Shown: positions 23,690 through 34,700 of the stretch, one piece after another | How positions within the stretch are numbered: the first letter of the stretch is position 1 | Layout of the letters: each line of letters begins with the position of its first letter | Assembly (NCBI GenBank): GCA_900708905.1 | Contig: CAADRB010000021.1 | Location: forward strand, 460,258 to 524,257 | Reading direction: 5' to 3' | Source of the DNA: Hymenolepis diminuta | Taxonomy: Eukaryota; Platyhelminthes; Cestoda; Cyclophyllidea; Hymenolepididae | DNA length: 64,000 bases | Notes under the pieces: model-generated | Seen by the model: only the letters and a program-made list of their open reading frames with translations | What the model was told of the DNA's origin: nothing | Database searches by the model: none | Position numbers and translations under genes: made by a program

Positions 23690-24085
23690 TATGAAAATAT
23701 TTCGTTTTTTTCGTCCACAAAGCTGCAGTGATGCCTTTATTACTCAAACTCCTAGCTGTCATATCTAGACACGTTTATGGATTTTCCTTTTTCTATAACT
23801 GTCTCGTTTCATTTGAAACTACATCTGCACTCACAATTCACGTGCGTCCCTGCCGAAGTGACTCATATAAACTGCCCTGGTATTTCCACTCTCACGCACG
23901 AGCAGACACACACTTGTCACTCACCAGCTCCTAGGCCTCTCTCTGTTCTCCGCTCTCCTTCACCTTCCTTACTTGTTCGAATTCCCCTCGTGGTTTATTC
24001 AATACACATTGGCCTGCGCAACTCTTTGTATTCAACCTTTGAAACCGTTGTAGCTGTCGTTAGTTGTCCCAACAACAATGGTTTC
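23690..24085 (-). repeat. dispersed repeat family B, copy 3
   Basis: Read on the minus strand this follows copy 1 almost block by block: a GGCCAATGTGTATTGAATAAACC segment near 24000, CAGTTTATATGAG near 23868, GACAGTTATAGAAAAAGG near 23795, then TCTAGATATGACAG near 23760. The AATAAA in this direction fits an element with its own 3' processing signal, such as an LTR or retroposon end; that is inference. Confidence 0.75.
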
Positions 24086-25765
24086 AGAATACTTTATGAA
24101 AAGTGAACAGAAAGGGGGCGTCAGGCTTGTAATCAGGAAGTCGAAATTGTGACTAAGTAGGAGATTAAAGCCTGAAACGTAGGTTTTGAATAACTGGGAA
24201 AATCAACGTACAGTTTATAGGTCGAGGGATGAGTTATACGCCAAATGAAAAAGACAGACAAGTGAATAAAAGTAACAAATCAGAAACATATTTGCATTGA
24301 GTTAACTACAAAAATAAGTAAAACTGATTTATCTTCCAGAGCAAATCATATAAAATTAGTCTAACCGTAAACATTAATTAAATAAATTACATTAGAAATG
24401 CAACGACAGTCTTCTCTAACTCTCTTTCGTCGGCCTGAATCAACTATAACCGATATCATTTCAGTGATCACTGGAAAGTACGGGTCTTAAAGGAATAATT
24501 TTCAATTCAGTATTTGTTCTTAAATTGATCACTTTAAATTATAAAGCTATACCTTGAAATATTATAATAATTAATCAATCATAAATTAAAATCTTTATCT
24601 TTTGGACCGAGTATCCATCTCTTTACGTATTCCTATAGTACAATGATTTATCTAGTTTTCCGAACGGATTTCCTATCTGTTTTGTAATCAGCTAAATTTT
24701 TTAAAATATTACGCGTGGTACCCCCAGTCTTACTATTTCAATATCACCCAACCTACGCATTAGAGAGGAAACAATCTGTATTAACACTTGCACACGCGAC
24801 TCTGCCTGGAGCAAACGGGAATCTGCCATTCAATCAACGGCTTAAGGTCAACAATTTCACATAATTGCACTCTACGTGGGCGCAATCTTTGAATTCTGTT
24901 CGGAAAAAAACATGTTAGCCCTGCTAACAAGTCTTGGCTTTTTCTTCATATTTGCCAGAATTTGACTGTATCAACATTTTATAGGAAAGGGAAGCTAGAA
25001 TATGATTTTGGAACATCATAGTCTTCTCAACTCGCACTATGTTGTTATCTCTTCCCACAAAAGGGTATGACTTATTCAAACCCAGTGTCTGAATATATAT
25101 ATTGGGTAAGGAACGTTTAGCTTACAAGAAATGCTAATTTAAAATACTGTCGCTCCATTCAACTTCGAAAATATGTATCAATTACCTCTGATAATTCTAG
25201 ATGTTGTTTCGTCAAATACTGTTCAAAATATTCATCAAGTTCATCGAATTTAAAAATGAACTAAAACCATGCAGAAGTCAAGCGTCACTTCATTCATTCC
25301 TCTTCATTAATTTCATTAAGTAAATCTTAGACCTAAATCTTGTTCAAATCATTATTAAGGATCCATCCGTGATGTCTTACAGACGTTCATTTCAACTGCT
25401 TCCAATGTGATTTGATTAACATGTAGCGGACCTTGCCACATACTCACTATTTACTACTCGTCAAGCTGCTAATCAGTAGATTTCATTTTTTGCCACCTGT
25501 GTTTCACTCCATCTCACTTATAACTCTCCACTTCTCTCCTAAGTTGCCCATCGATCCGTTTGCCTAGCTCCTGTAATATTATGTCTCTCTTTTATCACAC
25601 CAATTTTTGAGATCACTTTTGAGATTCCTTCTTAGTATATGTATTCAGATACGGCATATATATCTTTCCTATCTCTTTGTAATAAATTTCATGGTAGATT
25701 GGAACGGTGATAGTTATATGTGGGTTTTTCTCATCCTACACAAATGATCAATAAGCTTCAATTTT

Positions 25766-26070
25766 CAGCTTTGTTAGAAGAAATGATAATTATTTTCCCC
25801 CGTTGCCAATATTTCTTCTATGAATGAAAATGTGATTTCCTTCTTTATTTCCCCACTGACAAAAGACACTTGATAATCATACTTATTTGTTTAAGCCGAT
25901 ACTGATTTAGGGAGAGTTTCGTTAATACACGTGTGTTGACTATAGTGTGCCTTGTGATCTGCCGTGAGTTATTAGCTTCTGTGTTAAGTTGCTATAATAC
26001 CTAGTTTTCTAGATTGTTGGCTCTGTGAGATTACTACTAGGACTTCTAGTTGGTTACGTTATAACAAGGT
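25766..26070 (+). repeat. dispersed repeat family A, copy 2
   Basis: Counterpart of 9286-9590, with the same block order and similar spacing throughout. Differences are scattered substitutions and small indels, as expected of old copies. Confidence 0.8.
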
Positions 26071-27151
26071 TAGTAAATAGTGATACATTAAATCCGCTAA
26101 ACTAACCAACAAGCGCTACCTAGTCAACCATTTACATGGTATACCTCCCAATACTATTACATGAATTTCACCTTTCACAGATAAAAATCATGCTATCATT
26201 AAACAGAGCATACTTTCTGCTGATTTAGATTTTGCTTGCATTCCATTCGATCAAATTATATATATGAGCACCGAAATCAACCAAACTGGATGATTATCTG
26301 ATTCTTTAAAGTAGATAACCTATGAACTTGAAAAATTTGTCTCCAATAAAGGATAAAATGGCAAAAATAACTAAAGAAGTCGGTAAGTCAACTTGGCAAA
26401 TGGGGGCATCCTTAATTAAGTGTGGAAAAGAATTATTAATTACACTTTTATTTGAAACAGACTGATAAATGTTTAGCCTAGAAAATAAATTCTCAATATG
26501 ATACTTAAACCGATTTAGAATATCATTCAATATCTATTTTTCAAATAAAAAACAGAGCTATGACTACTAAATGCTACCATAATTAATCATGGAAATGATA
26601 GAAAATTGTGATTTAGGAATAAATGGATCACGCTCCGATTAAAAATGCATATACATGATTTTATTATTTATACCTAATTTATATTTTAAGTATAATTAAT
26701 TTTAACGTCATCATCCGTTAGAAAGGGTAGTTAACAAAAAGTTGTATAGTCTTGCTGGTAACTCTGGCAAAATTGCCATTACTAGATGAATTGTTCATGC
26801 GATTAGCAAAAATTTATAGATTTATACGAAAACTTACGATAGATATATCAAAATAGATGTAAAAAATGAACTATTCGTTCTGGATTGTTCATCTAGCCTG
26901 AAAAAGAGTTGACGAAAACAAATAGATTAAATTTGCTTTTTAATGCCCGACACTTAAAAGACAAAATGCTGTATTTTCCCCTATTTTAGCGTCAGTCTCG
27001 ATGTTTAGGTATGCAAAGACATAAATAAGTAATCTCTCTGGTGTTACGTACTATTCAAATGAGATAATCCTTAGAGGGTAGTATTACTGTTTAAAAATCA
27101 ATTTAACGAGAAATAGTCATATCTGCAAATGTTCCGGTGCGAGAAGGCTTG

Positions 27152-27160
27152 TATATAAAG
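27152..27160 (+). promoter_or_regulatory. candidate TATA box upstream of the zinc-finger gene
   Basis: TATATAAAG in locally less AT-rich sequence, about 400 bases before the start codon at 27561. If used, it would give a leader of roughly 370-380 nt. No initiator or transcript evidence is available. Confidence 0.3.
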
Positions 27161-27553
27161 ACATATTGCAGCCTAAATCTGAAGAATTCTGAAGCTTATC
27201 TTAAAAAATATTTGTTAAACTGGCATAAACTTTAACTTAGTGATTAAAATATCAAGCTGAAATCTATGCATTTTTTATGCATTAAAATGATTAATCTTAG
27301 CTAAGTAAATTTGTAATTAAATGTATTTGGATGAGTTTTTATTATCAAAAAATGTTATATTCCGAGAATTTACAAATGATAGAAATCACCTTAATCTTGT
27401 TTAAACTGTTCAAAATTTGTCATCTTAATTTATGGCGATTTATGAAATTTCTAACCTTGAAAATTTGTTGCGTCGTTCTTCGTTTTATTATAATCGCTCG
27501 AGTCTCAAAGGTTTCTCATCAATAAATTTGTTTTACGTGTTAGTGTATCTGTA

Positions 27554-27586
27554 ATGCACTATGTCTGCATCACTGCAACTATCTAA
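27554..27586 (+). promoter_or_regulatory. short upstream open reading frame overlapping the zinc-finger start
   Basis: An ATG at 27554, seven bases before the main ATG and in another frame, opens ten codons and stops at TAA 27584-27586. It could lower translation of the main frame. It matters only if the mRNA leader includes it. Confidence 0.4.
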
Positions 27587-28716
27587 AGGTGATAATTTTA
27601 CTGAAGAAACTAAATTAATTCCGAATGAGCAAGAATGTGGCAGCTTCAAGGTTGATTTGTTAGCTGGACATTCAACAAATAAAGCACAAGACTATGAAAG
27701 TGACTCGGAAACTTCAAGTGAAAACGACGAGGAAGAAGATACTAGTGACGATGAACGTAAACTTGCAGACAATCCTATTTTAAAAGAGCGATTACGACAT
27801 CTGGATAAATATGCATCTTCCTTTCGTTATGATGCTGAGCAACATCCCAATAATGCTGGTATGATACTTCATTTTGTTTATTTACAATGTTTAGATGTTT
27901 CTAATTATAATGAGGAAGTAGCAGTCGACTATAGACGTATTTCTTCAGTTGATGAACGGCCACATGGTCAGATGATTCATGATCCCCTTTCTATGCAAAA
28001 TTCTCTTGGAACTTCAATGTCAAATGCAATCTCCTCTGAAAAGAATCCTGCTATATCGTATAGTGTGCAATCTATCGGTGGCAATATCTGTGACATGCAT
28101 CCCAATATGGGTTATTCAGAATCCAACTATGAAAACCATCCATCTGTCAACTCGAACTCTCCCGACTCTCCTAATGGTGACGCAGAGGAATACGAGTGCG
28201 AGGTTTGTGGGGCTATCTACACCAATCGGTCTTCGCTTCGCAGTCACCTGAAGAAACACTCCGGACAGATTATTAAACGGCACCAGTGCACGCATTGCCC
28301 TTATTCAACTCAATATGGCAAGAATCTCGCCAAACATATTGAATCTAATCACATGGGGGCAGAGGATTGCAAGTTCCGTTGTGATTCCTGCTCTATGAGT
28401 TTTCCCAGCGAATCGACATTAAGAAATCACGAACAAACCCATGGAACAATGAACAATTATCAATGTGAAGAATGTGGGCGTATGTTTAAGACGAAATTAC
28501 GATTGAAATATCATGCTGATATTCACAATCCACGGAAACCTTATATCTGCGATGTAGAGGGATGTGATCGGGCTTTTCGCACCCCGAAATATCTCAAAAA
28601 TCATCGAGATGAATTCCACCATATGCAACCCAAACAATATTTCTGCCCAGTGGAAGGTTGTACTCTGGTTTTCCATCGAAAAACGCATTTGAAGCGACAT
28701 GTGGCAAATCATGATG
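27561..28716 (+). CDS. zinc-finger gene exon 1
   Basis: Holds the acidic N-terminus and fingers 1-6 (residues 1-385 plus one base). The donor is GTACCC, weak against the usual GTAAGT, but the join to 30351 restores the frame exactly between fingers 6 and 7. Reading on without splicing would add eight residues and stop at 28742, giving a six-finger short form. Confidence 0.85.
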
Positions 28717-31700
28717 GTACCCTGATTTTTTTCTTTTATTGATTGTTTACTTAACCACTAGTTAGTCGTAAGGTGAACCTCACAGCTTTGATGGTCTGAC
28801 TTAGTTTTTCATGTCACAGGGGGATGAATTACTAATCTGTGTCAACATTGGCACACATAGTAGCCAGTTAGGGTCACCGCTGCAGACTGTGATACTGATC
28901 CAAACTCCTACATATGTGACCTGGATTTAGGATAGCCCAGATTTAATTAAATTAGAAGTCTTAAATTTAAGTGTTATATTCTCTTTGTATGAGCTAACAT
29001 TTTATTACCAACTGGGAAAAGCTGGAAAATTTTTACAACCTTTTTCCATCATTATAACTCGCGGTAACAATGTTCTATTAGAGGTCAACACTAGGAGTCC
29101 GTGTATTCCTACCTGCGTTGATAAACTATAAGCTGAATTGAGGGATTTGTCGTCATGTTCTTTTAGTCAAGATCACTTACTTCCACCATGAAAATTGCTT
29201 TAAGTTTTTATTTTGAAAGGTTACGTTGGTGATGCGAATAGGACGAAGGGATTAACAGTTTTTAGAATTTGGATTTTCCACAGTAGTAAGCTTTCCCCAA
29301 ATAAACTTTTGTTATCCAATATCTTCAATCAATTATAAATAAAGGGCTAAGGCTTATAGTCGGTTACATTCCGTATCAAAGTTACGAGTTGAAGAGGAGT
29401 AGAGTAGAACAAGATCTTGGTGTTGAAAATGACGATTTCATATGTTCTTAACTATTTAGTCCCTACCAGCCTGACATGAGATATTTGAAAGCTTACAGTT
29501 GCAGTTTAGCTCTGGACATTGTATAGTGGAATTAATAAGGATATTTCAAGAACGAGGATTCATCTTCGTTATCATTGTTTTTCAAAAAAATCAATCTTAG
29601 TCATTCTGATAGCAAAAGGAAACATATATCTTAGACTGAGTAAGTTTGTAAGATTCATATCTGTAGAATTGTTGATTAGTATAAGATAAAATTTGTAGCT
29701 GGCACAAATGGAATATAAACTCTTAATATTATCGCCCATAGCACGTCGATATTTTATCATGAAAAAAACGTCTGAACACGTGGAATAGTGTAAAACTTTA
29801 AATATGTTGAGAAGGGATAATGTATACAAATTGGAAGTCAAAACGATGTTTTGTCGTGTTTAACGTGTAGCATCGATTGCATGCCAAAATTAGAGCAGGA
29901 CACAACATGGCGAGGTCAATCACCATCGATTGGTCCGTTGTGTGACTAATGCTGATTTGCACTTCGGACAATTAGTAATGATTGGTTCAATCACAACTGA
30001 CCAATCATTAACCCAATTAAATTGTACAAATAATTTTAATATACGTTTCACGCATAACACGTCAGCTTTCTCTGGCGTCCGAGTAATCGTAGCTCGTAAA
30101 AATGTAAGTTCACATTGTTCAGGGCTGATTAAAGTACTCTGATATGCAATCAGTATATCAACGGCACTCAACTGTTTATTTTTTCATTGGTTTTTAATTA
30201 AAAGTGAAAATGTGATTATCCCGCTTTCGTTAGCCAAATCGCTTGCTCTTAATTAAACCAATTTTAGTCGATTTTACTTTAAGTATAGGGTTTTACCGTG
30301 TATAGGTCGCCAGTACTTACAAGTTCTTATTTCTTTTGATCTGCTTTTAGACTCAGAAAAGAAGTTCCACTGTACTTGGCCAGATTGCCATCGCCGTTTT
30401 CGAACAAAAGAATCGTTGGATATGCACTACAACAAACATACAGGTGAAAATCCATTCCACTGTGATCTATGTCCCTTCAGTTGCCCGGAAAAGACAGTCC
30501 TGACAGAGCATTATCGTCAAAAGCACTCGAAATCCTCCTCTTCTCTCATGACACCCGGTTCGAATTCCTACTCAGCTCTACATCGACCTCTCCCCCCACC
30601 TCCTGTCCTTCAAACCACCGCCAGTGGAGGAATTCTCCCGGCGTCTGGTTCTGATATCAACGGGATAATGGGGTCATCCCTTGACAAGGACGAATCCATG
30701 GAACTCTTTTCCCCTAACTCTCCTTCTGTAGGACAGAACAAACCCTTCCAAATGACCCGTACTGCCTCTTCTGGGTCTGTTCCCCATTCCGTTCCCTCAG
30801 CAGACTCCCCAGGTGGTCCCAGTGACCCTGCATTGGCCAACATTCTCCCCTCCCTTCTCGCTGTACTTGAAAAGTCCTCTGGTATGGACCCGAAGGCTCC
30901 TGAATGGGAGAATACTCGAGAATATGCTAAATCCCTTCTTCCACCTTTTATTACCGGTGAGGAATTGACTGAACAAGTGAACCAAGCAGCTGATGAAGTA
31001 ATCGCGAGTCTAGAGGACCAACCCATTCATGTTGTCCACGCGGTATTTGCCTCAAGTCGGTCACTCAATTCCGATGAGTTGCAAATGGTCGAGACGCTAG
31101 AAAATCAACTGGCAAATAATTCTGGTACTCCTATAGTAGCCCCACCGCCGCCTAGGAAACGAGGTCGAAGACCAAAACTTCAGCAACTTCTCCAACCTTA
31201 CTTGGAACGTCTATTTAATCTGGAACCGAATGCGGCGGAAGCGATGGCTGTCCACCTGGTCTCCCGACATAACCCACATCCCGGCTATACAAACAGGGAC
31301 CCCTCAATGCGAGGCAGAGGTCGTGGAAGGGGTCGAGGTCGTGGACGTGGTCGAGGTCCTGATGGAGTGCACTGGTTACCAGAAATCGACGAGAGTGGTA
31401 ACTATGACGGCAGCAACCTTCGAGGACAATACATAGGCGCAGTGAGACGTGGTGGACCTGGTTCTAGAGGCGGTCGTGGACGTGGCGCCTATCGAATGCA
31501 TCAAGCCATGGACTACTCCATCTCTAGGCAACATTGCAATCAAAATGATGAAGATGATCAAGATGAGAATCAGGAAAGAGATGATTCTGAGGATGATGGT
31601 AGACGATATAGTGATAACATGGATGAGACTGATCCCTCCGCACAACTTCGCAGAACTCAAAACTATTCTAGGCAGAAAATGCTCAATGATTCGGAGGAAT

Positions 31701-34700
31701 TAGAAGATGAACAGGAATTAGACAATCTGGGAGTTGATGATGATATGCCTGATCAAAGTCAATATGAAAATGAGGCATTAGATGATCAGTCTATGGATTT
31801 GAGAAAATCCGCGACCTCTACACCTTATAATACTGATAATTCAATGCGTCCACTCGGAAGCCTGTATTCTATAGGTGTTCCTTCAAATCACCGTTATGGG
31901 GAACGTACCCGTGATGGTTTGGGGGAAGTTCTTGAAGATCTTGGTTGTATTTCGGGTCGTGGAGTTATCGCGAAACGAGAGCGATCGGCTGCTCTCTATC
32001 CTTCTGTAGATATTCAAGATCAAAGGAACGGTGGTGATGTTGATGTCTGCTCACGAAGAAGTTCCGCTGCTGCCACCCCTTCCCATGGACCTGTTCAATT
32101 ACCCTCAATGGCTGCTTTGGCGTCGAATTCGACTTCACCTGCTGACCTTGCTCCAGGGTCAGGTCGAGCCAATCACGGTCAAATTGGACCCGCTTCAGCT
32201 GCCAGTGCGTCAACAATGTCACCCTTGGTTGGTGGCTTGACAAATCCTAATCAGCGACCACCTAGCCGACCTCTTGCTCATCAGACCAGTGTTCCAGAAA
32301 TCGGCGGTCAAGTTACATCTCCCGTGCTACATTATCCCTCATCAACAGCTGGAGCTGGTATGCACTGTAATCCCCCTTCTGTAGGGGGCTTAGGGGGTAT
32401 GGGTCCTTGGTCCGAATCCAGTTATGGATCCTCCAGTCAAGAGGCCTACAAACAACAAGCTCCTCCAAATGTATTCCTCCACTCTTCTCCAAATACAGCG
32501 TCTCTACAGTATCGTCACCAAGCTCAAGCCCAACAAGCTCAACATCATCAAGGCAATGTCTCCCCCGAATTTCATCACATGCAACGAGAACAAATCATGG
32601 CCGCTGCTTCGCCATCTCAACGAATGCTTCCATCTAATCCCTACTTAGCACATCAGCAACAACAACAGCACCATCAACAGACTTCACCTCCTGTTGGCGA
32701 CGCTGTGGATCACCTGAGATCACTGTCGGCTCTCGGTGCGAAGTACACTCAACCGGGGGCGGAACCAATCGATTTGGGAGACCAAGGGGATTCACATGCG
32801 ATGCCTCTACCTATGATGGCTCCTGGCTGCGGAGTACCCCCGACATCTCTAGGCTCTCTGCTATCTGGTAAGTCATCTCTGATTCATTACTTTGAATATA
32901 GCTCATCTGTTAGACAATTTTGATTTATTTGACTAAATAGACCATTTGAATTTCAAATCGTTTATAAGAAACAGATTTCAAAAATGGGCGTTTAAAATAG
33001 AGAAGTTAGTTAAATGGGGAATTTCGATATTTGAAGGTGGGATCTTTCCTTATATATTTGGTCGATATAATAAGATTTCTTAGACCTTAACTAGTCGTTA
33101 AGACGTCCGGGAATTATTATCTTTAACCATTACAAAACAAATAGTATCACATTTAAGATATAATGGCTGGGAATAAGGGGAGTGAAGTAGTAAGCCAGAA
33201 AATCAGGATAATCCAATTTTATCCGAGCTTCAGAATCATCGGTTTCAATTCTCAGTTTTTTACAGCTTAGTAATATCTTCGTCGTAGGAAAAGTGGATTT
33301 TATATTATTTTTGTAGCAATCATCTACTGAACAAAGAAGTCTTAATTGGTAGAACAATTTTGGGTTTCAGTTGATCGATCCGTAATTGTCTTTTCATCTC
33401 ACTTTATTTACGGAAAGCCGAGGTGTTTTGAGAATAGTTTTTACTAGAATAAATCATTTGAACCTGAACATGCAAATTGCTTTTAGGCTTTGTTTTATTG
33501 GAGAAAAGATCTGGGGAAACGATAGTCTTTCTGCTCAATAATAAATTTTGCTTAAAGTATTGGATCGAATCTATGGTTTATTCTATCACCAATTATGTGA
33601 ACTGGTCAAAAGGATTGGTGATTTTCAAATTCTCCATTTACAATTGGATTGAGGAAGATTTCCCTATTAAGAAGTTGTATCTTTCCTTCGGGTGGTTATT
33701 TGATGGATTTCTTAAACATAGCATCCATCCTCTCCAATTGATTTCCCTCAAATAAGGATTGTTCAAGATGTCGGTTTCCTTAATTGTCTTATCTCTAGAT
33801 TAGTTCGTTAGTATCGGGTAAGCGTATTTTTCTAATTTTCCCTTAGTACTATATTTGTCTTTTTGAATAAATTGGTTAATATTTTTGTCTTTGATGTGCT
33901 TCCTTTGATCTTTTTCCCATTCCCCTCAAATCTAATGCAGTAAGGCGTTTTTTTTTGTTCGAAGGACTCATATTAAATCCCCTTACCCGGTTCTCTTTTT
34001 TTCGGATAAACTGTTGTTCCCCTTAAAGGTAGACAGAGCAGACCTACTCATAAGTTGTCTCGTACTAGAACATTAACGTCATCATAAAGAGTTTGTTGGT
34101 TTATCCAAAGACACACGATATTATATATGTCCCCTCTCACCCCACCAAAAGGAGACTGAATGTCTGAGTTAGTGATTCCTCAGTCAGCCGTCTGCGTTTC
34201 TTACATGGCGAGAGAGAGCTAGAGAGGTGAATGTCTGAGTCTGTCTCTGTCTGGTTTTGTATTAAAAGAAACACTCCTTCTGTCCATTTGAGCTGTACTC
34301 ATGTTCCCTTCGCGTATCACGTGTTCTCTGAGCATGTTTTAGGGTAAAAATCGACTTTCCCCCCTTCTACCATGGTTTTGACAATGTTGGTTTTTCTCCG
34401 AAATCTTGACATTCTCCTCCCCACCTTTTTAAAGCGATTTCGCCTAAGCAAATTTGATTTCTCATTGTTTCTAGAGTTCTCGTTACCTAAACGTTTGTCT
34501 TTCAACAGGGCTATTTGACAATCCTCCCCCTTATTTGAGTAGTACGGATGATTCATTAATATTTGGCATGAGTGAGATTATATCTATAAATCAATTGTGT
34601 CGGACTTAGCGCAACGCATAAAGTGCAGTCGGGACTTCTATTATCTACTACTTCTCCTCCCTACTTCCTGTTATTTGTTCTGCCTCTCTCATTAGAGGAC

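Larger units (their letters stand above)
12381..27150. other. intergenic region of about 15 kb with dispersed repeats
   Basis: AT-rich, no gene that I can assign. It contains copies of repeat families A, B, C and D, an unexplained coding-like island at 19.7-20.8 kb and an open frame at 23.0-23.3 kb. GGTACC within GTGGTACC recurs at about 14010, 15515, 15587, 17038 and 24717. Most other short open frames overlap each other or the repeats and look fortuitous. Confidence 0.55.

Noticed and set aside
23965..23990. GTTCGAATTCC resembling a tRNA B box
   Set aside because: No A box at the right distance and no cloverleaf; it is part of repeat family B.
30610..31026. 138-codon minus-strand open frame opposite zinc-finger exon 2
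   Set aside because: It is the antisense shadow of a Ser/Pro-rich coding exon whose plus-strand frame is clearly real.
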